DNA of 64,000 bases, from the NCBI RefSeq assembly GCF_014199295.1, contig NZ_JACIJH010000001.1:558001-622000 (forward strand). The letters are read 5' to 3'. The DNA is from Sphingopyxis panaciterrulae. Its GTDB lineage: Bacteria > Pseudomonadota > Alphaproteobacteria > Sphingomonadales > Sphingomonadaceae. Positions 36,086 through 44,757 of the stretch are shown piece after piece; the stretch's first letter is position 1, and each line of letters begins with the position of its first letter. A model generated the notes under the pieces. The model searched no databases and was not told where the DNA came from. It saw only the letters and a list, made by a program, of their open reading frames with translations. The position numbers were made by a program, and so were the translations under genes.

Positions 36086-37489
36086 ATGGCGAACGAAGCT
36101 TACGACTATGACGTCCTTGTCATCGGTGCCGGCCCCGGCGGCTATGTCGCGGCGATCCGCGCGGCGCAGCTTGGCCTGAAGACCGCCTGCGCCGAGGGAC
36201 GCGAGACGCTGGGCGGCACCTGCCTCAACGTCGGCTGCATCCCGTCGAAGGCGATGCTGCACGCGTCGGAATATTATGAAGCTGCGGCCGGCGGGGCGAT
36301 GGAGAAGATGGGGATCAAGGTGAAGCCCCAGCTCGACCTCGACACCATGCACGGCCAGCGCAAGGACGCGGTCAAGGGCCTGACCGGCGGCATCGAGTTC
36401 CTGTTCAAGAAGAACAAGATCGACTGGCTGAAGGGCTATGCGCAGTTCACGTCCAACGACACCGTTGACGTGGCGGGCAAGGCCGTGCGCGCGAAGAACA
36501 TCATCATCGCCACCGGATCGTCGGTGACCCCGCTTCCGGGCGTCGAGGTCGATAATGCCAAGGGGATCATCGTCGATTCGACCGGCGCGCTCGAACTCGC
36601 CAAGGTTCCGGCCCATATGGTCGTGATCGGCGGCGGCGTGATCGGGCTCGAACTCGGCAGCGTGTGGCGCCGCCTCGGCGCCAAGGTGACCTGCGTCGAG
36701 TTCCTCGACCAGATTCTGCCCGGCATGGACGGCGACGTCCGCAAGGAAGCGAACAAAATCTTCAAGAAGCAGGGCATCGAGTTCAAGCTCAAGACCAAGG
36801 TTACCAGTGCCGAGGTGAAGGGCAAGAAGGCCGTCCTGACGCTCGAACCCGCGGCCGGCGGCGACGCCGAAACGCTCGAAGCCGACGTCGTTCTGGTGTC
36901 GATCGGGCGGCGCCCGAACACCGACGGGCTGGCGCTCGACAAGGCGGGACTGGAGCTCAACAAGCGCGGCCAGATCGAGACCGACCATGATTTCCGCACC
37001 GCGGTCGACGGCATCTGGGCGATCGGCGACGTCGTTCCCGGCCCGATGCTCGCGCACAAGGCCGAGGACGAAGGCATCGCCTGCGCAGAGAATATCGCGG
37101 GCCAGACCGGCATCGTGAACCATGACGTCATCCCGTCGGTCGTCTACACTTGGCCCGAGATCGCCGGCGTCGGCCTGACCGAGGAGGCGGCGAAGGAGAA
37201 GGGCGAGGTCAAGGTCGGCAAATTCCCGATGCTCGCGAACAGCCGCGCCAAGACCAATCACGAACCCGATGGCTTTGTGAAGGTGATCGCCGATGCGAAA
37301 ACCGACCGCGTTCTGGGCGTGTGGTGCATCGCCAGCGTCGCGGGCACGATGATCGCGCAGGCGGCGCAGGCGATGGAGTTCGGCGCGACGTCGGAAGATA
37401 TCGCCTACACCTGCCACGCGCACCCGACGCATAGCGAGGCGATCAAGGAAGCCGCGATGGCGGTGACGGGCAAGCCCATTCACATCTGA
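36086..37489 (+). CDS. lpd: Dihydrolipoyl dehydrogenase (E3)
   Basis: This 467-residue flavoprotein reoxidises the lipoyl arm with NAD. The FAD-binding N-terminus is DVLVIGAGPGGYVAAI, the redox disulfide is GGTCLNVGCIPSK, the NAD-binding part is MVVIGGGVIGLELGS, the second FAD contact is DGIWAIGDV and the catalytic His-Glu dyad is HAHPTHSEA near the end. It completes the sucA-sucB-lpd complex genes. The operon is interrupted just before it by a dispersed repeat. Confidence 0.97.
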   Translation: MANEAYDYDVLVIGAGPGGYVAAIRAAQLGLKTACAEGRETLGGTCLNVGCIPSKAMLHASEYYEAAAGGAMEKMGIKVKPQLDLDTMHGQRKDAVKGLTGGIEFLFKKNKIDWLKGYAQFTSNDTVDVAGKAVRAKNIIIATGSSVTPLPGVEVDNAKGIIVDSTGALELAKVPAHMVVIGGGVIGLELGSVWRRLGAKVTCVEFLDQILPGMDGDVRKEANKIFKKQGIEFKLKTKVTSAEVKGKKAVLTLEPAAGGDAETLEADVVLVSIGRRPNTDGLALDKAGLELNKRGQIETDHDFRTAVDGIWAIGDVVPGPMLAHKAEDEGIACAENIAGQTGIVNHDVIPSVVYTWPEIAGVGLTEEAAKEKGEVKVGKFPMLANSRAKTNHEPDGFVKVIADAKTDRVLGVWCIASVAGTMIAQAAQAMEFGATSEDIAYTCHAHPTHSEAIKEAAMAVTGKPIHI

Positions 37490-37502
37490 CGAAGGGGCGG
37501 CG

Positions 37503-38138
37503 ATGCCCGAGCTCGACAATGCGTTGATCGTCCGCCTGCTCGACCTGGTCGGCATCGGCGTGTTCGCGCTGTCGGGCGCGCTGATGGCGGTGCGGCTGCG
37601 CCAGACGCTGGTCACCGCGGCCTTCTTCGCGCTCGTCACCGGGGTCGGCGGCGGCAGCGTGCGCGACCTGCTGATCGGTGCGCCGGTTTTCTGGGTGCAG
37701 GACGGCGCGATCGCCGCGATGTGTATCGCGATCGCGCTGATCGTCTGGATCATGCCCGAGCGCTGGTGGCCGGGGCACGTACTCGAATGGGCCGACGCCG
37801 TCGGCCTTGCCGGCTACGCCGTGTTCGGCACCGCCAAGGCGATGGCGTGGGGCGTTCCGCCCGCGCCGGCGCTGATGATGGGCGTCATCACCGGCTGCGT
37901 CGGCGGCACGATCCGCGACGTGCTGGCAGGGGTGCCGTCGATCATCATGCGGCCCGAAATCTATGTCACCGCCGCGGCGCTGGCGTCAGGCCTCTATCTG
38001 CTGCTGCTGTGGATCGGCGCCGGCACCGCGACGGCGGCGCTGGTCGGCGCGCTCGCCGGCTTCCTGCTGCGCGGCGCGGCGATCCGCTGGTCGCTCGCGC
38101 TGCCGACCTATCGCGCGGGGCACGACGAACCGCGCTGA
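37503..38138 (+). CDS. TRIC-type/YadS-like cation channel (UPF0126)
   Basis: This 211-residue membrane protein has about seven helices. It carries the two-fold repeat of the family: GVGGGSVRDLLIG in the first half and GCVGGTIRDVLAGVPS in the second, each with the GG-x-x-RD motif. Such proteins form trimers with a pore in each subunit that conduct K+ or Na+. The start is 13 bases after the lpd stop, behind GAAGGGGCGG. Confidence 0.85.
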   Translation: MPELDNALIVRLLDLVGIGVFALSGALMAVRLRQTLVTAAFFALVTGVGGGSVRDLLIGAPVFWVQDGAIAAMCIAIALIVWIMPERWWPGHVLEWADAVGLAGYAVFGTAKAMAWGVPPAPALMMGVITGCVGGTIRDVLAGVPSIIMRPEIYVTAAALASGLYLLLLWIGAGTATAALVGALAGFLLRGAAIRWSLALPTYRAGHDEPR

Positions 38139-38229
38139 GCCGCGCCGATCCTTCGACTTGCACCGCGGGTGCGCGTCCTGTTTAACAGGGCGCTCGGCTT
38201 CGGCCGCAGGGATGGAAGGAAGGGGCGGC

Positions 38230-39131
38230 ATGACGATCGCGCAGGCACGGGTCAACGGCATCGACATCACTTATGAGGACAAGGGGCCGCGCGGGGCGCC
38301 GGCGATCCTGCTGGTGATGGGGCTCGGCGGACAGCTTACGCTCTGGCCCGACGAGTTCGTCGCGGCGCTGAACGATCACGGCTTTCGCACCATCCGCTAC
38401 GACAATCGCGATGTCGGCCTGTCGACGCGCTTCGCCGCGGCCGGCGTGCCGAACCTCAAATGGATGTTCGTCAAGGCGGCGATCGGCCTGCCGGTGCGCA
38501 GCGCCTACGGCCTCGCCGACATGGCGGCGGACGGCATGGCGCTGCTCGACCATCTCGGCATCGGGCGGGCGCATATCGTCGGCGCGTCGATGGGCGGGAT
38601 GATCGCGCAGCATATCGCCGCGCGCCATGCGGAGCGGGTGCTGACGCTGACTTCGATCATGTCGACCACCGGCAACCGCCGCCTGCCGCGCGCCAGCAAG
38701 GAGGCAATGCGGGTGCTCGCCAACCGGCCGATGAGCGGCGATCCCGAGGATCTGATCGCCTATTCGGTGGACGCGGCGCGGGTGATCGGCAGCCCCGGCT
38801 ATCCGGCCGAGGAGAACCGGCTGCAGCGCCGGGTGCGCGCCGATTTCGAGCGCGGCTTCTATCCGCAGGGTGTGGCCGCCAGATGGCGGCGATCGTCGCC
38901 GACGGCGACCGGCGGGCGATGCTGAAGCGCGTCACCGCGCCGACGCTGGTGATCCACGGTGAGGACGATCCGCTCGTCCCGCTCGCCGGCGGACGCGATA
39001 CCGCGGCGAGCATCGCGGGCGCGCGGCTGATCACGATCCCCGGCATGGGGCACGATCTGCCGCTGGCGCTGGTCGATACGCTGACCGATGCGATCGCGGC
39101 CCATGCGAAGGGCGTGGCGGTCTCCGCCTAG
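38230..39131 (+). pseudogene. Alpha/beta hydrolase broken by one frameshift
   Basis: The first frame from the ATG at 38230 encodes a typical alpha/beta hydrolase N-terminus: VMGLGGQLTLWPDEF, YDNRDVGLSTRF and VGASMGGMIAQHIA with the nucleophile serine. After residues FERGFYPQGVAA (about 38873-38881) this frame runs into RWRRSSPTATGGRC and stops. The expected sequence continues in another frame as RQMAAIVADGDRRAML...VIHGEDDPLVPL...GMGHDLPL, up to 39131. One missing base in GTGGCCGCCAGATGG explains the change. It is either a true pseudogene or a sequencing error. Confidence 0.85.
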
Positions 39132-41116
39132 CGGAGCAGCAGCGTCAGGCCGGCGAGCCAGCCCTTTGCCTCCGCGCCCTTCGGCGCGGGAATGGTGGGG
39201 CGATAGGCGCGGCAGTCGAGGCACGCGGCCTGCACCGATCCGGCGCGGGTCAGCAGCGACAGGTCCTGCACCAGCCGGCGTTCGGTGAGTTCGCGCTTCA
39301 TCGCCGCGAGACCGAACCAGCCGCGCGGCGCGGCGGCGGTGCTGTCGTCCTCGTCGGGGCCGAAGAGGCCGACGAGGAGCTTCGAGAATTCGCTCGGTTC
39401 CTTCTCGAAATATTTGGCGTGATAATCGCCGTCGATCTTTGCGAGCTTCGCGGCGGCGGCGAGCGCGTCGGGCAGGCCGCCGAACTGGTCGACGAGACCG
39501 AGCTGGCGCGCGGTGCCGCCGGCCCAGACGCGCCCTTCGGCGATCGTCTCCACCTTTTCGATCGGCTGCTTGCGGCTCTTGGCGACGAGGCCGGTGAAGC
39601 GGCCGTAGATGTCCTCGACGCTCGCCTGCGCGAGCTGGTCGAACTCGGCGTTCACGCCGCCGAGGATGTCGGGCTGGCCCGACAGCGGGGTCGTCGCGAT
39701 GCCATCGGCGGTCACGCCGATCTTGGCGAGCGCCTTGTCGAAGCTGGGCAAGATGCCGAAGACGCCGATCGAGCCGGTGATCGTATCGGGCTCGGCGAAG
39801 ATGCGGTCGGCGGGGGTCGAGACCCAATAGCCGCCCGACGCCGCGACATTCGCCATCGAGACGACGATCGGCTTCTTCCTCGCCTTGGCAGCGAGTAGCG
39901 CCTGGCGAATCTGTTCGGACGCGAGGACCGAGCCGCCGGGCGAATCGACGCGCAGCACGATCGCCTTCACCCCGTCGTCGTCCGCCGCGTCGAGAATCTG
40001 CTTGGCGATCGTTTCGCCCCCGGCGGTGCCGTTCGACGCCTTGCCGTCGACGATCTCGCCGACGACGGGCACGACCCCGATCGCGCTGCCCGCTTCACTG
40101 GGCGGATTGGCGGCGACCCAGTTGTCGAGCGGGATCGCCTTGAAATCCCATGGCTTGTCGTCGTCATAGGTGCCGCTGATCTCTGCGACGCGCTCGCCGA
40201 AGGCCATGCGGCTGCCGAGCTTGTCGACAAGGCCTGCGTCGAGCGACGCCTTCGACAGGTCGTTTCCGGCCGCCTTCACCATGGCCGGCGCGTCGGCGAT
40301 GAAGGCATCGACCTTCGCTTTGGGGCGTGCCGTCTTCACATCGTCGAGCCACTTGCCCCACAGCACATTGGCATAGGCGAGACTGGCTTCCTCGGCCTCG
40401 GGCGACTGGTCGGCGCGCAGGAAGGGCTCGACCGCGCTCTTGAAGGTGCCGACGCGATAGATGTGCGCGGTGACGCCGAGCCGATCCATCAGCCCCTTGT
40501 AATAGAGATGCGACCCGCCCGGCCCGGCGAGCGCGACCCCGCCGATCGGGTCGGCCCAGATTTCGCTGGCGTGCGAGGCGATCTGATAGCTGTCGGTGGT
40601 ATAGGCGGTGGCGAAGGCGAGAACCGGCTTCTTTTTCGCGCGGACCTTGTCGATCGCGGCGCCGATCTCGGCGAGCGAGACCTGCCCGCCGCCGAGGAAA
40701 TGATCGAGATCGAGCACGACCGAGGTGACGCGCCTGTCGTCCGCCGCCGTTTCGAGCGCGCGGACGATGTCGCGGACGCGATATTCGCGCAGATCCTGCC
40801 CGCCCGAGAGGGCCGACAGCGTGTCGACCTCGGCCGGCTGTTCCGACACCACGCCGTCGAGCTTGAGCAGCAGCGCGCCGTCGCTGACCGGCAGCGACGC
40901 GCTCGGCCGCCCGGCGAGCAGGCCGAAGAGCGCGACGAAGAAGAGCAGCAGGAACAGCAGCGCCAGCGCATCCTTGATCGCGACGAGCAGGTGCCACACC
41001 TTGCGCGGGAAGCTTGTCCGCGGGCGCGCCTCCGCCGCCGGCGGTTGCGGCTGGCGCACGGGGATGGCCCAGGGACCCTGGTTTCCGTTCGGTGGTGTCG
41101 CGGTGGTGTCGGTCAT
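39128..41116 (-). CDS. sppA: Signal peptide peptidase SppA, 67K type
   Basis: This 662-residue protein has one N-terminal membrane helix (LALLFLLLFFVALFGLLAG) and two tandem S49 protease domains. The catalytic lysine is in the first domain (RVGTFKSAVEPFLR) and the nucleophile serine in the second (ANVAASGGYW). VLRVDSPGG and FAEPDTITGSIGVFG are further core motifs. It cleaves leftover signal peptides in the inner membrane. The start is at the ATG of MTDTTATPPNG; an in-frame upstream codon lacks support. Its 3' end overlaps the frameshifted hydrolase by 4 bases. Confidence 0.93.
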   Translation of the reverse strand: MTDTTATPPNGNQGPWAIPVRQPQPPAAEARPRTSFPRKVWHLLVAIKDALALLFLLLFFVALFGLLAGRPSASLPVSDGALLLKLDGVVSEQPAEVDTLSALSGGQDLREYRVRDIVRALETAADDRRVTSVVLDLDHFLGGGQVSLAEIGAAIDKVRAKKKPVLAFATAYTTDSYQIASHASEIWADPIGGVALAGPGGSHLYYKGLMDRLGVTAHIYRVGTFKSAVEPFLRADQSPEAEEASLAYANVLWGKWLDDVKTARPKAKVDAFIADAPAMVKAAGNDLSKASLDAGLVDKLGSRMAFGERVAEISGTYDDDKPWDFKAIPLDNWVAANPPSEAGSAIGVVPVVGEIVDGKASNGTAGGETIAKQILDAADDDGVKAIVLRVDSPGGSVLASEQIRQALLAAKARKKPIVVSMANVAASGGYWVSTPADRIFAEPDTITGSIGVFGILPSFDKALAKIGVTADGIATTPLSGQPDILGGVNAEFDQLAQASVEDIYGRFTGLVAKSRKQPIEKVETIAEGRVWAGGTARQLGLVDQFGGLPDALAAAAKLAKIDGDYHAKYFEKEPSEFSKLLVGLFGPDEDDSTAAAPRGWFGLAAMKRELTERRLVQDLSLLTRAGSVQAACLDCRAYRPTIPAPKGAEAKGWLAGLTLLLR

Positions 41117-41195
41117 GCGCGCGAATCTAGGGCCGCGGCCCGGCGGTTGCAATGCACGCTTCGACCGGCGTGCGACCGGGTCCCACCGGCGACAT

Positions 41196-42116
41196 CTACA
41201 GCCAGCCTTCGCGGCGATACCAGCGCACCGTTTCGGCGAGCGCCTCGCCGGTGTCGAGCGCCGGGGTCCAGAGCGCCGGCGGCGGGCAGGCGCCCTCGGC
41301 GGCGACCCAGTCGGGGTGCGCGATATAGCGCGCGCGGTCGGGGGTCAGCTTGGCGGCGCGGCGGCGGACCAGCGGGTCGAGCCGGCCGCCAGCGTGGAGC
41401 AGCGCGGCGGGAATGGCGAGGGTCGAGACGTGCGCGCGCCCGACCGCGTGGCCGATGGCGCGCGCGAAACCGCGGTGCGACCAGCCGCCGGGCTTGCCGT
41501 CGTCGGGTTCGTAGACCGCGCCGATGCTCGCGTCGCGGTCGGCGGCGAGCGCGACGAGCAGGCGCGCGAGCTCCTCGACATAGATCGCCGACATCCGCCC
41601 GCGCGGCGGGAGCAGCGCGATGCCGCGCCGCGCCATGCGGAACAGGTCGAGCATTTCGGTGTCGCCGGGGCCGAAGACCGCAGGCGGGCGCACGATCGTC
41701 CAGTCGAGTCCGCTCGCCCGCACGATGGTTTCGGACCGCGCCTTCGACCAGCCATAGTCGGAGAGGCCGGGCTCGCGTGCCGCGAGCGACGAGACATGGA
41801 CGAAGCGGGTCACGCCGGCGCCGCGCGCGGCGTCGACGACATGCGCGGTCGCGGTCGCGTTGCCCGCCTCGAAATCGGCGCGGGTCGGGACATTGACGAC
41901 GCCTGCGATATGAAGCAGCGCCTCGCTGTCCGCCGTCAACTCCGCCAGGCTGTCGGGCCGGTCGAGCGCGCCCGCGATCCAGGTCACGCCATCGACGGGC
42001 TGTTGCGGCCGGCGGGTCAGGGCGCGGATGTGCCAGCCCGCCGCCACCGCCCGGCGCAGCGTCGCGCGCCCGACGAAGCCAGTCGCGCCGGTCATGGCGA
42101 GGATGGGCGTCATCAT
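41196..42116 (-). CDS. NAD(P)-dependent epimerase/dehydratase-like protein
   Basis: This 306-residue short-chain-type protein starts with a Rossmann motif (LAMTGATGFVGRATLRR) and has the catalytic YGWSK (YxxxK) near residue 140. RFVHVSSLAAR and TIVRPPAVFGPGD are also typical extended-SDR elements. The C-terminal region ends WYRREGWL, which fits steroid- or sugar-modifying members. The substrate is unknown. Two tandem ATGs begin the frame. It lies between sppA and proB, separated from proB by a dispersed repeat. Confidence 0.82.
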   Translation of the reverse strand: MMTPILAMTGATGFVGRATLRRAVAAGWHIRALTRRPQQPVDGVTWIAGALDRPDSLAELTADSEALLHIAGVVNVPTRADFEAGNATATAHVVDAARGAGVTRFVHVSSLAAREPGLSDYGWSKARSETIVRASGLDWTIVRPPAVFGPGDTEMLDLFRMARRGIALLPPRGRMSAIYVEELARLLVALAADRDASIGAVYEPDDGKPGGWSHRGFARAIGHAVGRAHVSTLAIPAALLHAGGRLDPLVRRRAAKLTPDRARYIAHPDWVAAEGACPPPALWTPALDTGEALAETVRWYRREGWL

Positions 42117-42214
42117 CCCCCCTCCCCTTCAGGGGCGGGGTCGGGGGCGGGGTCCATCGGCCTAGCGCAAGGGTTCGAGACCCCACCCCAACCCCTTCCC
42201 TGAAGGGCGGGGGC
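42117..42214. repeat. Inverted GC-rich repeat (CCTCCCCTTCAGGGG family)
   Basis: Units CCCCTCCCCTTCAGGGG and CCCCTTCCCTGAAGGGCGGGG lie as an inverted pair between the epimerase gene and proB. The same unit forms the 5' end of rimM (61304-61408), and shorter relatives are at 49352-49373 and 57061-57090. Confidence 0.8.
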
Positions 42215-42231
42215 TTTCAGAGCGCCCCTAT

Positions 42232-43338
42232 TCATAGCAGCACCAGATGGTCGCGATGGATCATCGCCGCGCGCGGGGCGTAGCCGAGCGCGGCCTCCTG
42301 CGCGTCGCGACCGAGGCCGAGGATCGCGGCGGCGTCGGCGGTCGGATATTCGGACAGGCCGCGCGCGACGACGCGGCCGTCCGGGCCGGCGATGTCGAGG
42401 ATGTCGCCGCGCACGAAGGCGCCGCCGACCGCGGTGACGCCGGCGGCGAGCAGGCTCGCGCCGCCCTGCAGCGCGCGCAGCGCGCCCGCGTCGATGACGA
42501 GCCGGCCCTTGGCGGTCAGCCCGCCCGCGAGCCACGCCTTGCGCGCGCTCGCGCCGCGTTCGGCGACGAAGATGGTATGGCGCGCGTCGGCGGACAGCGG
42601 TCGCGCCGCCTGGCCCGAGGCGATGGCGAGATGCGCGCCCGCGGCGTTGGCGATGCGCGCCGCCGCGATCTTCGATACCATGCCGCCCGACCCCATGCCC
42701 GACGCCGATTTGCCATCGGCCATCGCCTCGATGGCGGCATCGACGCGCTCGACCCGCGCGATGTGCCGCGCGCCGGGCTGTGCCGGATTGCGGTCGTAGA
42801 GGCCGTCGATGTCGGACAGCAGGACGACGCCGCCCGCGCCCGCTGCCTGCGCGACGCGCGCCGCGAGCCGGTCGTTGTCGCCGAAGCGGATTTCCTCGGT
42901 CGCGACGCTGTCATTCTCGTTGATGATCGGCACGACGCCGAGGCTGAGCAGCCGGTCGAGGGTCGCGGCGGCGTTGAGGTAGCGGCGGCGATGTTCGAGA
43001 TCGTCCAAGGTGACGAGCATCTGCGCCGCGGTCAGCCCTTCGGCGCCGAGCACCTCGGCCCAGACCTGCGACAGCGCGATCTGCCCGGTCGCGGCGGCGG
43101 CCTGCGCGTCTTCCAGCGTCGCGCGGCCGCCCTTCGTCAGCCCTAGCCGCCGCGCGCCGAGCGCGATGGCGCCCGAAGAGACGACCGCGACCTGCTGGCC
43201 CGCCTTCGTCCGCTCGCCGATGTCGGCGGCGATCCCCGCGAGCCAGTCGCGCCGCACCGCGCCCGCCGGATCGACGAGCAGCGCCGATCCGATCTTGACG
43301 ATCAGGCGCGAGCAGGCGGCGGGAGGGAAAAGCGTCAT
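42232..43338 (-). CDS. proB: Glutamate 5-kinase
   Basis: The 368-residue product phosphorylates glutamate in the first step of proline synthesis. The amino-acid kinase domain shows RLIVKIGSALLVDP, VAVVSSGAIALGARRLG, PIINENDSVATEEIRFGDND and KSASGMGSGGMVSKIAAA. The C-terminal PUA domain has GRLVIDAGALRALQGGASLLAAGV. The start is the ATG of MTLFPPAAC; an earlier in-frame codon lies in a less likely position. proA is not adjacent. Confidence 0.95.
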   Translation of the reverse strand: MTLFPPAACSRLIVKIGSALLVDPAGAVRRDWLAGIAADIGERTKAGQQVAVVSSGAIALGARRLGLTKGGRATLEDAQAAAATGQIALSQVWAEVLGAEGLTAAQMLVTLDDLEHRRRYLNAAATLDRLLSLGVVPIINENDSVATEEIRFGDNDRLAARVAQAAGAGGVVLLSDIDGLYDRNPAQPGARHIARVERVDAAIEAMADGKSASGMGSGGMVSKIAAARIANAAGAHLAIASGQAARPLSADARHTIFVAERGASARKAWLAGGLTAKGRLVIDAGALRALQGGASLLAAGVTAVGGAFVRGDILDIAGPDGRVVARGLSEYPTADAAAILGLGRDAQEAALGYAPRAAMIHRDHLVLL

Positions 43339-43457
43339 GTCGCCGCCGATAGCGCGCGCCGCGCGGCCCGCCAATGCGAATATCGGGGGTCCGAGTCGCG
43401 TAATTTTCTTTCAAAGGCCACGAAGGCCACGGCCCGCGCCCTTTGCTGGCCTCCTTT

Positions 43458-43641
43458 TCCATGCGGAAAGTGGATGGTCGGATGGACGCCTTTCGGGTGG
43501 GGAGTGGTCATACCCAGCTTCGTCATTCCCGCGAAGGCGGGAATCCCGTGTGGGTCGGCCGACGCACGCTCTGGATTCCCGCCTTCGCGGGAATGACAAG
43601 GTTATGAAATGCCGATCATCGCCTATCGGCCGATTCCCGAT
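43458..43641. repeat. Dispersed ~180-bp repeat containing a BIME, copy B
   Basis: Matches 16143-16322 over most of its length, including the REP pair at 43522-43597 and the flanks (ATGCGGAAA, GGTGGGGAG, CATACCCAGCTTCGTC, AAGGTTAT). Differences are scattered base changes. Confidence 0.75.
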
Positions 43642-43644
43642 ATT

Positions 43645-43837
43645 CGTCATCCCGGACTCGATCGGCGATTATCCCCGCGACATCCGTAGGCCCCCTTCGT
43701 CATTGCGAGGAGCGGTGCGACGAAGCAATCGCCAGCCATCGACAATGCAGGACGATAGCAGGAGATTGCTTCGCTCCGCTCGCAATGACGCTGTACGGAT
43801 GCGGAGGGGAGAATCGCCGATCGAGTCCGGGATGACG
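43645..43837. repeat. Nested inverted repeats of two families
   Basis: Perfect 24-bp outer arms (43645-43668 and 43814-43837) start CGTCATCCCGGACTCG. Inside them lies a second inverted pair built on CGTCATTGCGAG (43698-43714 and 43787-43800). The nesting suggests that one element was inserted into another. Confidence 0.8.
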
Positions 43838-43892
43838 ATCAACGATAGGCCGCAATCGGCCGAATGTAGCGGAACGTACCGCTCCGCCAAAC

Positions 43893-43921
43893 AAAAGGGG
43901 CGGGAATTACCCGCCCCTTTT
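43893..43921 (-). terminator. Intrinsic terminator of fdxA (possibly bidirectional)
   Basis: Perfect 12-bp arms AAAAGGGGCGGG and CCCGCCCCTTTT surround a 5-base loop. On the minus strand it lies 24 bases past the fdxA stop and ends in TTTTG. The symmetric ends allow it to work in both directions. Confidence 0.88.
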
Positions 43922-43945
43922 GTCCTGTTTCTGGTCCCTCGCGGA

Positions 43946-44284
43946 TCAGTCGCCCTCGCCGGGGTCGGCCGAGAAGAATTTCTCATATTTGCCTTCGACG
44001 CCCTTATATTCGTCGGCGTCGGCGGGGCTGTCCTTCTTGGTGGTGATGTTCGGCCATTCGGCGCTGAACTTGTTGTTCAGCTCGAGCCACTGCTCGAGGC
44101 CGCTCTCGGTATCGGGCAGGATCGCCTCGGCCGGGCATTCGGGCTCGCAGACGCCGCAGTCGATGCACTCGTTCGGATTGATGACGAGCATATTCTCGCC
44201 CTCATAGAAACAGTCGACCGGACAGACCTCGACGCAATCCATATATTTGCAGCGGATACAGGCGTCGGTGACGACGTAGGTCAT
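43946..44284 (-). CDS. fdxA: Seven-iron ferredoxin FdxA
   Basis: The protein has 112 residues. The first cluster region, [18 protein letters not shown], and the second, [14 protein letters not shown], give the Cys pattern of [3Fe-4S]/[4Fe-4S] ferredoxins. The C-terminal ~50 residues ([19 protein letters not shown]) are the extension typical of alphaproteobacterial FdxA. It carries electrons in the cytoplasm; partner enzymes are not evident here. The ATG follows GGGAGC-type bases. Confidence 0.95.
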   Translation of the reverse strand: MTYVVTDACIRCKYMDCVEVCPVDCFYEGENMLVINPNECIDCGVCEPECPAEAILPDTESGLEQWLELNNKFSAEWPNITTKKDSPADADEYKGVEGKYEKFFSADPGEGD

Positions 44285-44460
44285 GGGTAACGGCTCCCTT
44301 ATCGCGGCGGCGCACCGGCGCCGTTCGACTGGACTGATTCCTCGCCTCTATGCCGCGCGGCGGCGGTGCGTCAACGCCTAGCGACAGTTGCGAATCACTC
44401 TCACTCCATAGGCGGCAGGCCGGCCAGGGTGGCGACAGCTTTTTCTTGGTGGCCGATAGT

Positions 44461-44757
44461 TCAACTCGTCGCGGCCGCGTCGGTGCCGAGGCGGACATAA
44501 TGCGCCTGCGCCTCGCTGGCGGGGCCGCGGCGGCCGGGGAGGGCGAGCAGCCGCACCACCTCGATCCGCTCGCCGAGCGGCAGCACCAGCGTCGCGCCGG
44601 CGTGGACCGCGGCCGAGGCGCGGGTGACCCGCCGGCCGTCGAGCCGGATATGCCCCGCGGCGACCATCGCCTGCGCGATGCTGCGCGAGCGCGCGAAGCG
44701 CAGATACCAGAGCAGCTTGTCGAGCCGGATGCTCCCCGCCGCGCCCGGACTCGTCAT
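44461..44757 (-). CDS. S4-domain RNA-binding protein (Hsp15-like)
   Basis: This 98-residue protein has the S4 fold in IRLDKLLWYLRFARSRSIAQAM and GHIRLDGRRVTRASAAVHAG, the pattern of Hsp15 and related ribosome-associated proteins. Hsp15 binds free 50S subunits with stalled nascent chains. The tail is short. The start ATG overlaps the helicase stop by 4 bases, so it is the second gene of a two-gene unit. Confidence 0.85.
   Translation of the reverse strand: MTSPGAAGSIRLDKLLWYLRFARSRSIAQAMVAAGHIRLDGRRVTRASAAVHAGATLVLPLGERIEVVRLLALPGRRGPASEAQAHYVRLGTDAAATS

Larger units (their letters stand above)
43339..43945. other. Repeat-filled intergenic region, proB to fdxA (607 bases)
   Basis: This region has no gene. 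From left to right it holds an AT-richer stretch, the dispersed ~180-bp repeat copy B, a nested pair of other repeats (43645-43837) and the fdxA terminator. Minus-strand proB must begin transcription from its left part. The stacking of three different repeat families makes it a repeat hotspot. Confidence 0.8.

Noticed and set aside
43522..43837. CRISPR-like array
   Set aside because: The repeats are palindromic and of different families, with no regular spacers. They are REP/BIME units.
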